DNA of 64,000 bases, taken from positions 1,302,001 to 1,366,000 of the forward strand of contig NZ_JAUSXB010000001.1 in the NCBI RefSeq assembly GCF_030823375.1. The letters are read 5' to 3'. The stretch comes from Pseudarthrobacter siccitolerans. Lineage in GTDB: Bacteria; Actinomycetota; Actinomycetes; Actinomycetales; Micrococcaceae. The position numbers and the translations under genes were made by a program. Shown piece by piece: positions 1 to 8,978 of the stretch. The notes below the pieces were generated by a model. It did no database searches. It was not told where the DNA came from and worked only from the letters and a program-made list of their open reading frames with translations. Positions within the stretch are counted from its first letter, which is position 1. Each line of letters opens with the position of its first letter.

Positions 1-321
1 GCGCCGGCCACCGCCGAAGCGGCCATTCCGGGGCTGCCGCCGGACGCCGTCGTCGAACTTCCCTGCGCAGTGACGGCCGACGGCGCGCTGCCGCTGCCCC
101 AGCAGGCTCCCCCGGCGGAGCAGCTTCACCTGCTGCAGCAGGTCAAGGAGGTGGAACGGCTGACGGTGCGGGCAGTGACGGACGGTGACCGGGATGCCGC
201 GCTGCAGGCCTTCGCCCGGCACCCGCTCGTGGCGTCCGAAGCACTCGGTGCGGCACTGTTGGCAGGTTACGAGCAGGCGTTTCCTGCCCTGGGGAAGATG
301 TGGCGGGGCGTTTGGCGTTGA
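1..321 (+). CDS. C-terminal part of a GH4-family 6-phospho-glycosidase (partial)
   Basis: The frame is open from base 1, so the gene begins outside the window; 106 codons remain and end with TGA at 319-321. The visible residues (LPPDAVVELPC, then ERLTVRA, GDRDAAL and HPLV) match the conserved tail of NAD/Mn-dependent family 4 glycosidases such as 6-phospho-beta-glucosidase, where this segment packs beside the substrate-binding domain. The NAD-binding N-terminal part is not visible, so the substrate cannot be told. It lies just upstream of mshA, separated by 77 bases. Family call is from the tail only. Confidence 0.7.
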   Translation, partial: APATAEAAIPGLPPDAVVELPCAVTADGALPLPQQAPPAEQLHLLQQVKEVERLTVRAVTDGDRDAALQAFARHPLVASEALGAALLAGYEQAFPALGKMWRGVWR

Positions 322-398
322 CACAGGAGTAGTGTTTTATCGAATGCCCAGCACTGATCCGGCGCGCTAATCCGCGCCGGCGGCCGGAAGGAGGTCCC

Positions 399-1664
399 GT
401 GGCGCCTGTCCGCAGGGTGGCGTTACTGTCCCTCCACACCTCCCCCATGGAGCAGCCCGGTTCCGGCGACGCCGGCGGGATGAACGTCTACATCCGTGAA
501 CTGGCCTCCGCGCTGGCCGAGGCAGGCGTGGAAGTGGAGATCTTCACCCGTGCCACCTCCTCCCACCAGCCCGCCGTCGAGCATCCGGACCCCGGCGTGT
601 GCGTCCACAACGTCCTGGCCGGGCCGCCGAAGAAGGTTCCCAAGGAAGAACTTCCCGGCCTCCTGCACCACATGGTGCAGGAGATCGACCGGATCCGGGG
701 CCGGCAGCCGCACGGGCATTACGACGTCATTCACTCGCACTATTGGGTGTCCGGGATCGCTGGCCTGGAGCTGTCCGAACTGTGGGGCGTGCCGCTGGTC
801 CACACCATGCACACCATGGCCAAGGTCAAGAACCTCCTGCTCGAGTCCGGGGAGCAGCCTGAGCCGCGGCGCCGCGAACTGGGTGAGCACCGGATCGTGG
901 ACGGGGCCGCGCGGCTGATCGCCAACACCAGTTCTGAAGCCGCAGAGCTAGTGTCCCATTACGGGGCCTCGTACGAGCGGATCGATATTGCGCCTCCCGG
1001 CGTGGACCTGAGTACCTTTACTCCTGCCTTCCGGGCCCGGTCCAGGACGGACCGGGGTATCAGCCCGGATACGTTCCATCTGGTCTTCGCGGGCCGGATC
1101 CAGCGGTTGAAGGGGCCGCAGGTCCTGGTGAAGGCGGCGGCCCTGCTGCGAAGCCGGCGCCCGGACATCGATCTCCGGCTCACCATCCTGGGCTCATTGA
1201 GCGGGAACAGGGAATTCAACCTGCGGCGCCTGATCGCGGAGGCGGACATGGACGACGTCGTCACGCAGCTTCCGCCGGTGAAGGCGCCTGAGCTTGCGGG
1301 CTGGTTCCGTTCGGCGGACGTGGTGGTGATGCCCTCCTACAGCGAATCCTTCGGGCTGGTGGCGCTGGAGGCCCAGGCCTGCGGGACGCCCGTGGTGGCC
1401 ACCCGGGTGGGCGGGCTGTCCCGCGCCATTTTCCATGGCAGGACGGGGCTGCTGGTGGACGGCCATCACGCCGCCGACTGGGCGGACGCGCTGGAGGCTT
1501 TGTACGACGATCCCGTGACCCGCGAGGACATGGGCCGGGCAGCGGCAATCCGGGCCCAGAACTCAGGGTGGCAGCGCACCGCCGCGATCACGCTGGAAAG
1601 CTACCATGCCGCCGTCGACAATTCTGTGCGGCCCCACCTGATCACTGCCCTGCCAGCGGTCTGA
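399..1664 (+). CDS. mshA: D-inositol-3-phosphate glycosyltransferase (mycothiol pathway)
   Basis: Likely transfers N-acetylglucosamine from UDP-GlcNAc to 1D-myo-inositol 3-phosphate, the first step of mycothiol synthesis in the cytosol. The 421-residue protein has the GT4 two-domain layout: GDAGGMN near residue 23 (donor/acceptor loop), HSHYW at 112, HTMAKVKN around 138-145, FAGRIQRLKGP at 230-240, and the E-x7-E motif (E316 and E324) inside a Y-S-E-S-F-G-L stretch. The GTG start is supported by GGAAGGAGG at 386-394. The inositol-phosphate substrate would come from ino1 at 4798-5883. A related GT4 sucrose-phosphate-synthase-like enzyme is possible, but the N-terminus reads as MshA. Confidence 0.85.
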   Translation: MAPVRRVALLSLHTSPMEQPGSGDAGGMNVYIRELASALAEAGVEVEIFTRATSSHQPAVEHPDPGVCVHNVLAGPPKKVPKEELPGLLHHMVQEIDRIRGRQPHGHYDVIHSHYWVSGIAGLELSELWGVPLVHTMHTMAKVKNLLLESGEQPEPRRRELGEHRIVDGAARLIANTSSEAAELVSHYGASYERIDIAPPGVDLSTFTPAFRARSRTDRGISPDTFHLVFAGRIQRLKGPQVLVKAAALLRSRRPDIDLRLTILGSLSGNREFNLRRLIAEADMDDVVTQLPPVKAPELAGWFRSADVVVMPSYSESFGLVALEAQACGTPVVATRVGGLSRAIFHGRTGLLVDGHHAADWADALEALYDDPVTREDMGRAAAIRAQNSGWQRTAAITLESYHAAVDNSVRPHLITALPAV

Positions 1665-1760
1665 ATCTGCCGCCGTCTGAGTCCGCAGCTGTTAGCTTAG
1701 GGGCAGGTGTCCCGGCTTGGGGCAGGTGTCCGGCTCCGGCCGGTGCAGGAAAGGACAAAG

Positions 1761-3437
1761 ATGTCTGGTCTTCCGACTGATCTTGAGATAGCCAGGGCTG
1801 CCCGGATCCGGCCCATCGACGAGATTGCCGCTGCCGCCGGAATCAACCCGGAAGCCCTGGAGCGGTACGGGCGGTACAAGGCGAAGATTGACCCGGCCAG
1901 GCTGGCTGCGCCCGCTCCGCACGGCAAGGTAGTGCTGGTCTCGGCCATGTCCCCCACGCCCGCAGGTGAAGGAAAGTCCACCACCACGGTAGGGCTCGGC
2001 GATTCCTTGGCGCGCGCCGGGCACCGGGTGATGATCGCCCTGCGGGAGCCGTCGCTGGGCCCTGTCCTGGGGATGAAGGGTGGAGCTACGGGCGGCGGTT
2101 ACTCGCAGGTGCTGCCCATGGATGAAATCAACCTGCACTTCACCGGCGACTTCCATGCCGTGACGTCAGCCAACAATGCGCTCATGGCCCTGGTGGACAA
2201 CCACATCTACCAGGGCAACGAGCTGAACATCGATCCCCGCCGGATGACCTTCAAACGGGTCCTGGACATGAACGACCGGGCCTTGCGTGAGGTGGTGATC
2301 GGCTTGGGCGGCCCGACGCAGGGCGTCCCCCGCGAGGACGGGTTCGACATCACGGTGGCATCCGAGATCATGGCCGTCTTCTGCCTCGCGACGGACCTGG
2401 CCGACCTCCGCGGGCGACTGGGACGGATCACCTTCGGCTACACGTTTGACCGAGCGCCTGTCACGGTGGCTGACCTCGGAGTGCAGGGGGCGCTGACCCT
2501 GCTCCTGAAGGAGGCCATCAAGCCCAACCTGGTGCAGACCATCGCCGGGACACCGGCGTTGGTCCATGGTGGTCCTTTCGCAAATATCGCCCACGGCTGC
2601 AACTCGCTGATTGCCACGCAGACGGCCAGGCGGTTGGCGGACATCGTTGTGACGGAAGCCGGTTTCGGTGCTGACCTGGGCGCTGAGAAGTTTATGGACA
2701 TCAAGGCGCGGTTTGGCGGGCTGGCCCCTTCCGCGGTGGTGGTGGTGGCGACGGTGCGGGCCCTGAAAATGCAAGGTGGAGTGGCGAAGGACCAGCTCAC
2801 CGCGCCCGACCTGGTGGCCCTTGAGGCCGGGGTGGCAAACCTCCGCCGGCACGTGCGGAACGTGGAGAAGTTCGGCGTGACACCGGTGGTGGCCATCAAC
2901 AGGTTCTCCTCCGACTTGCAGGAGGAACTGGACTGGCTGCTGGCGTGGTGTGCGGGCGAGGGCGTCCACGCCGCCGTCGCCGATGTGTGGGGTCGCGGCG
3001 GCGGGGGCGACGGCGGCGACGAACTCGCGGCCCTCGTGGCCCGGGTCGTGGCGGGCCCGAACAGCTTCCGGCACCTGTACCCGCTGGAGTTGCCGGTGGA
3101 GGAGAAGATCCGGACCATCGCGCAGGAAATCTACGGCGCCGACGGGGTTGAGTTTTCCGTGCCGGCCCTGAAGCGGCTCGCCGATATCGAGCGGAACGGC
3201 TGGTCCCACCTGCCGATCTGCATGGCCAAGACCCAGTACTCATTCACGGACGATGCCTCACGCCTCGGCGCGCCCAAAGGCTTCACCATCCATGTGCGGG
3301 ACCTCCTGCCCAAGACCGGCGCCGGATTCATCGTGGCGCTGACCGGGGCGGTCATGACCATGCCCGGCCTGCCCGCCGCTCCCGCGGCTATGCGCATGGA
3401 CGTGGACGACGCCGGCAACCCCGTCGGCCTCACCTAA
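1761..3437 (+). CDS. fhs: Formate--tetrahydrofolate ligase
   Basis: Makes 10-formyl-THF from formate, THF and ATP for one-carbon metabolism. The 558-residue product has the usual family length. TPAGEGKST at about 66-74 is the ATP-binding loop, and the signature [18 protein letters not shown] spans about 96-113. An in-frame start exists further upstream near 1707, but ATG 1761 is preferred because GGAAAGGA at 1748-1755 precedes it and the protein then begins at the conserved N-terminus. It stands alone; mshA upstream is on the same strand with a gap of about 96 bases. A near-tandem 32-bp repeat array begins right after its stop codon. Confidence 0.93.
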   Translation: MSGLPTDLEIARAARIRPIDEIAAAAGINPEALERYGRYKAKIDPARLAAPAPHGKVVLVSAMSPTPAGEGKSTTTVGLGDSLARAGHRVMIALREPSLGPVLGMKGGATGGGYSQVLPMDEINLHFTGDFHAVTSANNALMALVDNHIYQGNELNIDPRRMTFKRVLDMNDRALREVVIGLGGPTQGVPREDGFDITVASEIMAVFCLATDLADLRGRLGRITFGYTFDRAPVTVADLGVQGALTLLLKEAIKPNLVQTIAGTPALVHGGPFANIAHGCNSLIATQTARRLADIVVTEAGFGADLGAEKFMDIKARFGGLAPSAVVVVATVRALKMQGGVAKDQLTAPDLVALEAGVANLRRHVRNVEKFGVTPVVAINRFSSDLQEELDWLLAWCAGEGVHAAVADVWGRGGGGDGGDELAALVARVVAGPNSFRHLYPLELPVEEKIRTIAQEIYGADGVEFSVPALKRLADIERNGWSHLPICMAKTQYSFTDDASRLGAPKGFTIHVRDLLPKTGAGFIVALTGAVMTMPGLPAAPAAMRMDVDDAGNPVGLT

Positions 3438-3440
3438 CCC

Positions 3441-3561
3441 AACGCCCCATCACCTCCCGCACCCTTCCCACCAACCCCCCACCACCTCCCGCACCCTTCC
3501 CACCACCAAACGCCCCATCTCCTCCCGCACCCTTCCCACCAACGCCCCACCACCTCCCGCA
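3441..3561 (+). repeat. 32-bp tandem repeat array A, about 3.7 copies
   Basis: Copies at 3441-3472, 3473-3504, 3509-3540 and a partial copy from 3541. Each begins AACGCCCCA and ends CCCTTCCCACC; a few extra bases sit between copies 2 and 3. The array follows the fhs stop codon almost directly. Its reverse complement matches array B (4597-4737) at 24 of 32 positions when aligned by hand. It is C-rich on this strand and shows no internal dyad. Confidence 0.85.
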
Positions 3562-3625
3562 GCCGCTTCGCCCTGCCTGTGGATAACTTCTGCAGCCGAA
3601 GCGCTTTTTGAGCCAAAATGCCAAC

Positions 3626-4576
3626 ATGCCCAATCCCAGTGACTTGCCCCAGCCCTTGGCCAATGCCCCATTCACTTTCACCTCGGCGCTGGCTTTGGGC
3701 GTACCGGCCAGCAGACTTCGCGGAAATGACGTAATCCATGTCAGCAGGGAGGTGTACCGTCCGGCGGACTGGAGCTTTGAACTGGAAACCGCGGCACGGG
3801 CGCTATCCGAAGTATCACCGGGAGCGTGGATTTCACACGTCACCGCAGCGCGTCTGCATTGTCAAATGCTGCCGGCCTGGCTGTCGGAGTCGACCGAACT
3901 GCACCTGAGCAAGCCCAAGCAGTTGCCCCAAGTGCGCAGGAAGGGCGTGACCGCACATAACGTCATCGCCAGGGAGGGCGAGATTGAATCCGTTGACGGT
4001 ATCCGGATTAGTACGCGCTCGCGAACTTGGCTCGACTTGGCCCGCCGGCTGTCACTGAGTGACTTGGTCTGCTTGGGAGATCAGATCATCCGCATCCCTC
4101 GAGCGCAGTTTGAAGGCAGATCTGAGCCCTTCGACACCTTGGACGGGCTCCGCGCCCTAGTTGGGCGACACCCCAACCTTCAAGGCGTCGTTCGCGCCCG
4201 GGAGGCACTCGAACTAATGAGGGTTGGGTCCGATTCGGCACCTGAATCCATGCTTCGGCTAGCCATGGCCGATGGGAACTTACCGGAGCCGGACCTACAA
4301 ATCGCGCTTCGGCCGGATGACGGCGCGTCCCCAACTGCCGACCTTGGCTACCGTCACCGGCGTCTGGCAATCCAGTACGACGGCGGGCATCACCTTCTTG
4401 ATGCACAGCAGTTTAGCGACCGACGGCGGGACAAGGCCTTCGAATCAGCTGGCTGGACCGTTCTGATAGTCACCAAAGACGACGCCACTGAGGGCTTCGA
4501 AGGGGCTATCAAATTTATAAAGCGGTACCTCCGCACAGCATGGATTGATCATCCGCACGCAGCAGGTTTTGCTTGA
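3626..4576 (+). CDS. AbiEi-like winged-helix plus DUF559/VSR-fold nuclease-like protein
   Basis: Function unknown. The 316-residue protein starts with a region resembling the AbiEi-type antitoxin winged helix (SALALGVPASRLR, then VSREVYRP), and ends with a DUF559-like endonuclease fold. In the latter, D239 of ADLGY, the strand LAIQYDGGHH (D252, H255, H256), Q262-region RRRDKA and GWTVLIV form the expected pattern. Such proteins are common single genes in Arthrobacter relatives; an antitoxin, defence or repair role is unproven. ATG 3626 is chosen; a TTG at 3608 is also in frame. Its base composition is less GC-rich than fhs and it is bracketed by two inverted 32-bp repeat arrays, which fits an inserted cassette. 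Confidence 0.65.
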   Translation: MPNPSDLPQPLANAPFTFTSALALGVPASRLRGNDVIHVSREVYRPADWSFELETAARALSEVSPGAWISHVTAARLHCQMLPAWLSESTELHLSKPKQLPQVRRKGVTAHNVIAREGEIESVDGIRISTRSRTWLDLARRLSLSDLVCLGDQIIRIPRAQFEGRSEPFDTLDGLRALVGRHPNLQGVVRAREALELMRVGSDSAPESMLRLAMADGNLPEPDLQIALRPDDGASPTADLGYRHRRLAIQYDGGHHLLDAQQFSDRRRDKAFESAGWTVLIVTKDDATEGFEGAIKFIKRYLRTAWIDHPHAAGFA

Positions 4577-4596
4577 CGGCGGCATCCCCCATTCTG

Positions 4597-4737
4597 TGAT
4601 GACGCGTCCTTGGAAAGGATGCAGGAGGTGATGGCGCGTCCTTTGAAAGGATGCAGGAGGTGATGGCGCGTCCCGGAAAACGACGCAGAAGGTGATGGCG
4701 CGTCCCGGAAAACGACGCAGGAGGTGATGGGGCGTGT
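4597..4737 (+). repeat. 32-bp tandem repeat array B, about 4.4 copies
   Basis: Exact 32-base period: copies start at 4597, 4629, 4661 and 4693, with a 13-base partial copy at 4725. Each copy starts TGATGGCGCGTCC and ends GCAGGAGG. Copies 1-2 carry TTGAAAGGATG-type centres, copies 3-4 carry CGGAAAACGACG-type centres, so the array has two sub-types arranged in pairs. The partial fifth copy (TGATGGGGCGT) resembles array A. There are no unique spacers between copies. Confidence 0.9.
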
Positions 4738-4746
4738 TAAGCCGCG

Positions 4747-4776
4747 ATGCTCCCCCACCCGAAGGTGAGGGAGCAT
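4747..4776 (-). terminator. Hairpin downstream of ino1
   Basis: ATGCTCCCCCACC, loop CGAA, GGTGAGGGAGCAT: 12 of 13 stem pairs form. It begins 21 bases past the ino1 stop. There is no U tract, so it may be a factor-dependent or stabilising end rather than a classical terminator. Confidence 0.55.
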
Positions 4777-4797
4777 ACGCAACAAGGGGGACCGGGG

Positions 4798-5883
4798 TTA
4801 GCGCTCGAGGTCGCCGCGGATGAAGGCTTCCACCTTTTCGCGGGCGAGGTCGTCGTTGAACTGCTCCGGCGGGGACTTCATGAAGTAGCTCGATGCGGAG
4901 AGCAGCGGGCCGCCGATGCCGCGGTCCAGGCCGATCTTCGCGGCGCGGATGGCGTCGATGATCACGCCGGCGGAGTTGGGTGAGTCCCAGACTTCCAGCT
5001 TGTACTCGAGCGAGACAGGGGCGTCACCGAAGTTGCGGCCCTCGAGGCGGACGAAGGCCCACTTGCGGTCATCCAGCCACTGGACGTAGTCGGACGGGCC
5101 GATGTGCACGTCTTTGGCAGCCAGTTCGGCTTCGACGTTGGACGTCACGGCCTGGGTCTTGGAGATCTTCTTGGACTCCAGCCGGTCACGCTCGAGCATG
5201 TTCTTGAAGTCCATGTTGCCGCCGACGTTCAGCTGGTACGTGCGGTCCAGGGTCACGCCGCGGTCTTCGAACAGCTTGGCCATAACGCGGTGCGTGATGG
5301 TGGCACCGATCTGGCTCTTGATGTCGTCGCCCACGATCGGCAGGCCTGCGGCGGTGAACTTGTCCGCCCATGCCTTGGTGCCGGCGATGAATACGGGCAG
5401 GGCGTTAACGAAGGCCACGCCGGCGTCGATGGCGCACTGGGCGTAGAACTCGGCAGCTTCCTGGGAGCCAACGGGCAGGTAGCAGACCATGACATCAACG
5501 GCAGCGTCCCTGAGCGCCTGCACCACATCAACGGGCTCTTCGGTGGACTGCTCGATGGTCTCGAGGTAGTACTTGCCCAGGCCGTCGAGGGTGTGGCCTC
5601 GCTGGACGGTGACGCCGGTGGGCGGCACGTCAGCGATCTTGATGGTGTTGTTTTCGCTCGCCAGGATGGCGTCGGCAAGATCAACGCCCACCTTCTTGCC
5701 GTCCACATCAAACGCGGCGACGAATTCAACGTCACCCACGTGATACTGGCCGAACTCAACGTGCATCAGGCCCGGAATCGTGGCCTTGGGGTCTGCGTCC
5801 TTGTAGTAGTGGACGCCCTGGACCAGCGAAGCGGCGCAGTTTCCTACGCCGACGATTGCAACACGAATCGGATGTGAAGACAC
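4798..5883 (-). CDS. ino1: Inositol-3-phosphate synthase
   Basis: Converts glucose 6-phosphate to 1D-myo-inositol 3-phosphate with NAD+, feeding phosphatidylinositol and mycothiol synthesis. The 361-residue actinobacterial-type protein shows VGVGNCAAS (11-19) for NAD binding, LPVGS near 136-140, [11 protein letters not shown] (185-195) and [11 protein letters not shown] (218-228), the latter two holding conserved active-site lysines and asparagines. Translation starts at GTG with AAAGGAG a few bases upstream. It is transcribed alone toward array B. The 162 bases upstream, before the aldo/keto reductase, are GC-rich and must hold its promoter; no confident -35/-10 was seen. Confidence 0.93.
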   Translation of the reverse strand: MSSHPIRVAIVGVGNCAASLVQGVHYYKDADPKATIPGLMHVEFGQYHVGDVEFVAAFDVDGKKVGVDLADAILASENNTIKIADVPPTGVTVQRGHTLDGLGKYYLETIEQSTEEPVDVVQALRDAAVDVMVCYLPVGSQEAAEFYAQCAIDAGVAFVNALPVFIAGTKAWADKFTAAGLPIVGDDIKSQIGATITHRVMAKLFEDRGVTLDRTYQLNVGGNMDFKNMLERDRLESKKISKTQAVTSNVEAELAAKDVHIGPSDYVQWLDDRKWAFVRLEGRNFGDAPVSLEYKLEVWDSPNSAGVIIDAIRAAKIGLDRGIGGPLLSASSYFMKSPPEQFNDDLAREKVEAFIRGDLER

Positions 5884-5992
5884 GGAACTCCTTTAGGACA
5901 AACGTCAGCCGGCCGGTTTCGGCTTCGAGCGAAGTACGACGTCGGCCGGCAGGCCCGGCGCCGCGCGGCGCCTTTTCATAGTACCCAACAGA

Positions 5993-6022
5993 GCGGGGCG
6001 GGGTCTTGTTCCCCCGTCCCGC
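5993..6022 (-). terminator. Hairpin downstream of the aldo/keto reductase
   Basis: GCGGGGCGGGG pairs with CCCCCGTCCCGC across a 7-base loop. An A-run lies on the upstream side and a weak TCTGTT tail follows on the minus strand. Position about 24 bases after the reductase stop supports a terminator role. Confidence 0.55.
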
Positions 6023-6045
6023 CTTTTGGAATGGGACGGTGGATA

Positions 6046-7086
6046 TCAGACCGGCTGTTTCCAGAGGTTGATGTCCGATTCGACGGCAAACTCGTCGATG
6101 GCAGTCAACTCGTCGGCAGTGAATTCGAGGTTGTTGATGGCGGACAGGGTGTCCTCCAACTGGGCAACGCTGGACGCACCAACCAGCGCCGAGGTCACCG
6201 GCGAGCCCTTTGGCTGGTTCCGCAGGATCCAGGCGACGGCCATCTGCGCCAGCGTCTGGCCGCGCCCCTTGGCGATGTCGTGCAGGCCGCGGATCCGCTC
6301 CAGCTTCTCGTCCGTGATGGCGTCCCCGGACAGGAACCGGGCCTTGGCGGCGCGCGAGTCAGCAGGAATCCCGTCCAGGTACCGGTTGGTGAGCATCCCC
6401 TGGGCCAGTGGCGAGAAGGCGATGCACCCGGCCCCCACCTGGTCCAGTGCCTCGTACAGGTTGGGGCTGCCGTCCTCGGTCCACCGGTTGAGCATGGAGT
6501 AGCTGGGCTGGTGGATCAGCAGTGGGGTGCCCAGTTCCTTCAGTATCCGGGCCGCCTCCAGGGTCTGCTCCGGGGTGTAGGAGGAGATGCCCGCGTAGAG
6601 CGCCTTGCCTGACCGCACTGCGTAGTCGAGGGCACCCATGGTCTCTTCCAGCGGGGTTTCGGGGTCAGGCCTGTGGCTGTAGAAGATGTCCACGTAGTCC
6701 AGGCCCATCCGCTGCAGCGACTGGTCCAGGCTGGAGATCAGGTACTTGCGGGAGCCCCATTCACCGTAGGGGCCCGGCCACATGTAGTAGCCGGCCTTGG
6801 TGGAGATGACCAGCTCATCGCGGTACGGCTTGAAGTCGTCCTTCAAGTGCCGGCCGAAGTTGGTCTCGGCGGAACCGTCCGGCGGGCCGTAGTTGTTGGC
6901 GAGGTCGAAGTGGTTGACGCCCAGGTCGCAGGCGCGCCGCAGGATGGCCCGCTGTTCGTCGAAGCGCTTGTCGTCGCCGAAGTTGTGCCAGAGCCCTAGC
7001 GAGATGGCCGGAAGCTTCAAGCCGCTGCGTCCGACGCGGCGGTAGGGCATGGAGTCGTAGCGGTTTTCCGCCGGGGAATAAGTCAT
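6046..7086 (-). CDS. Aldo/keto reductase, YghZ/GPR type
   Basis: NADPH-dependent reductase of the L-glyceraldehyde-3-phosphate reductase group (AKR14-like), a cytosolic enzyme thought to detoxify aldehydes such as methylglyoxal or L-GAP. In the 346-residue protein the catalytic tetrad reads D61, Y66, K97 and H138 (LANNYG, STKAG, YSHRPD). The YMWPGPYGEWGSRK segment after K97 is typical of this subgroup. An ATG nine bases further upstream is in frame, but the inner ATG has AGGATGGA at good spacing. Monocistronic, with hairpins on both sides. True substrate not deducible. Confidence 0.85.
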   Translation of the reverse strand: MTYSPAENRYDSMPYRRVGRSGLKLPAISLGLWHNFGDDKRFDEQRAILRRACDLGVNHFDLANNYGPPDGSAETNFGRHLKDDFKPYRDELVISTKAGYYMWPGPYGEWGSRKYLISSLDQSLQRMGLDYVDIFYSHRPDPETPLEETMGALDYAVRSGKALYAGISSYTPEQTLEAARILKELGTPLLIHQPSYSMLNRWTEDGSPNLYEALDQVGAGCIAFSPLAQGMLTNRYLDGIPADSRAAKARFLSGDAITDEKLERIRGLHDIAKGRGQTLAQMAVAWILRNQPKGSPVTSALVGASSVAQLEDTLSAINNLEFTADELTAIDEFAVESDINLWKQPV

Positions 7087-7136
7087 ACGTTCCATCCTGC
7101 CAGTTGTGACCGGGGCTACAGTTGATGGCCGGAAAA

Positions 7137-7183
7137 GTTACGCCGCGGGCTGACACACGGGCCAGGGCACCCCGCGGCGTAAC
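7137..7183 (-). terminator. Terminator of the glgX-treY-treZ operon
   Basis: Perfect 13-bp stem GTTACGCCGCGGG/CCCGCGGCGTAAC with a 21-base loop. On the minus strand it is followed by TTTTCC. It starts about 17 bases after the treZ stop. Confidence 0.8.
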
Positions 7184-7199
7184 CTTTGCAGCCAGGAAT

Positions 7200-8978
7200 T
7201 CAGGGCTTCAGTGACTTCAGGATCGCCGCACTCCCCGGCGCCAAGGCGAGGGCATCGCCATCAAGACTGGTTGCCTCATCGGTCGCCAGCAGGACCGCCC
7301 CGGAAACTTCGTCCAGCCGCAGCTTGGCGTCGGAGAAGTTCAACAGCACCTCGACGCTCCCCCGGCGGAACCGCAGCCAGCCCGCGTCGTCGTCGAACGC
7401 CACATCCGTCTCGCCGAAGCCCAGCCCGGCGAGCTCGGAATGCTCCCGGCGCAGTGCCGTGAGGGAGCGGTAGAGCTCCAGGAGCCGGGCGTGGTCGCCG
7501 CCCGCGGCTTCGTTCCAGTCCAGCTTGGACCGGCGGAACGTCTCGGGGTCCTGCGGATCGGGCACGACGGCGGGATCCCACCCCATGCGCTCGAATTCCT
7601 TGATGCGGCCTTCCGCGGTGGCCTTGCCCAGCTCCGGTTCAGGATGCGAGGTGAAGAACTGCCAGGGCGTGCTTGCGGCAAACTCCTCGCCCATAAACAG
7701 CATCGGCGTGAAGGGTGACGTCAGAGTGAGCACGGCAGCAACCGCCAACTGCCCGTAGGACAGCGACTGCGAGAGCCGGTCGCCGGTAGCCCTGTTGCCG
7801 ATCTGGTCGTGGTTCTGGTTGCACACCACCAGCGCTGCAGGGTGAACCAGGGCGGGATTGATGGGCCGGCCGTGGTGCCGCCCGCGGAAGCTGGAGTAGC
7901 TGCCATCGTGCAGGAAGCCGTCTTTGAGGACCTTTGCCAGGACCGCGAGGGATTGGAAGTCCCCGTAGTACCCGGTGGTCTCACCGCTGACGTTCACATG
8001 CACCGCATGATGGAAGTCGTCACTCCACTGGCCGGACAGCCCGTAGCCGTTGGCGTCGCGCGGGTAGATCAGGCGCGGGTTGTTCAGGTCCGACTCCGCG
8101 ATCAGGGTTTTAGGCAGCCCGGTTTCCGCCGAAATGGCCTCACCCAGGGCACCGAAGTCCTCCAGGATATGCACGGCACGCTCGTCGCGCAGGGCGTGCA
8201 CGGCATCGAGCCGGAGCCCGTCCACGTGGTAGTCCCGGAGCCACAGCGCGAGGTTGTCCAGGATGTACTCGCGCACCACATCCGAGCCGGGGCCGTCCAG
8301 GTTCACGGAGTCGCCCCACGTGTTCGCGTCCCCCTGCTTCAAGTACGGGCCGAACCTGGGCAGGTAGTTGCCGCTGGGGCCGAGGTGGTTGTACACCACG
8401 TCCTGGATGACGCCGAGCCCGGCGGCGTGGGCTGCGTCCACAAACCGCTGGTAGGCAGCCGGCCCGCCATACCCCTCGTGAACGGCGTACCACTGGACAC
8501 CGTCGTAGCCCCAGTTGTGCGTGCCGTTGAAGCCGTTGACCGGCAGCAACTCCACGAAGTCGACGCCCAGGTCCGCCAGGTAGCCCAGCTTTCCGGCGGC
8601 AGCCTCGAGAGTCCCTTCCGGGGTGAACGTGCCCACGTGCAGTTCGTAGATGACCGAGCCCTGCAGGTCCTTACCCTTCCAGCCCGCGTCCTGCCAGCGG
8701 TGGGCGGCCGGGTCAAAGGTCCTCGACAGCTCGTGGACACCGGCGGGCAGCCGCCGCGACCGCGGATCCGGCAGCGGGTGGCCGTCCCCGTCCAGCAGGT
8801 AGCCGTAGTCCACCTCGCCGTCGCCCGGAGCATCCGGCGCGGTCCACCACCCCTCCGTCCCGGGCGCCGTTTCCTTCTTCAGCATGGGATACTGCCGGCC
8901 GTTCGCCTGCAGGATCACCGATTGCGCGTCCGGGGCCCAGACGTCGAAACGCCCGGGCCCGCTGTTGACGAGGGTCAT
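7200..8978 (-). CDS. treZ: Malto-oligosyltrehalose trehalohydrolase
   Basis: Releases trehalose from maltooligosyl-trehalose, the last step of the TreY/TreZ route from glycogen. The 592-residue GH13 enzyme has an N-terminal beta-sandwich ([11 protein letters not shown]), the barrel entry YELHVGTFT near 111-119, nucleophile D258 in GLRLDAVH, acid E295 in LIAESD and D391 in NHDQIGNRA. Its ATG overlaps the treY stop by four bases (ATGA), so the genes are translationally coupled. Last gene of the operon; a strong terminator follows. Confidence 0.95.
   Translation of the reverse strand: MTLVNSGPGRFDVWAPDAQSVILQANGRQYPMLKKETAPGTEGWWTAPDAPGDGEVDYGYLLDGDGHPLPDPRSRRLPAGVHELSRTFDPAAHRWQDAGWKGKDLQGSVIYELHVGTFTPEGTLEAAAGKLGYLADLGVDFVELLPVNGFNGTHNWGYDGVQWYAVHEGYGGPAAYQRFVDAAHAAGLGVIQDVVYNHLGPSGNYLPRFGPYLKQGDANTWGDSVNLDGPGSDVVREYILDNLALWLRDYHVDGLRLDAVHALRDERAVHILEDFGALGEAISAETGLPKTLIAESDLNNPRLIYPRDANGYGLSGQWSDDFHHAVHVNVSGETTGYYGDFQSLAVLAKVLKDGFLHDGSYSSFRGRHHGRPINPALVHPAALVVCNQNHDQIGNRATGDRLSQSLSYGQLAVAAVLTLTSPFTPMLFMGEEFAASTPWQFFTSHPEPELGKATAEGRIKEFERMGWDPAVVPDPQDPETFRRSKLDWNEAAGGDHARLLELYRSLTALRREHSELAGLGFGETDVAFDDDAGWLRFRRGSVEVLLNFSDAKLRLDEVSGAVLLATDEATSLDGDALALAPGSAAILKSLKP

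Noticed and set aside
318..323. TTGACA as a -35 box for mshA
   Set aside because: It overlaps the end of the upstream gene and no acceptable -10 lies 16-18 bases downstream.
3441..4737. Possible CRISPR arrays at the 32-bp repeats
   Set aside because: Repeats are directly adjacent with no unique spacers, vary within copies, and no cas genes are present.
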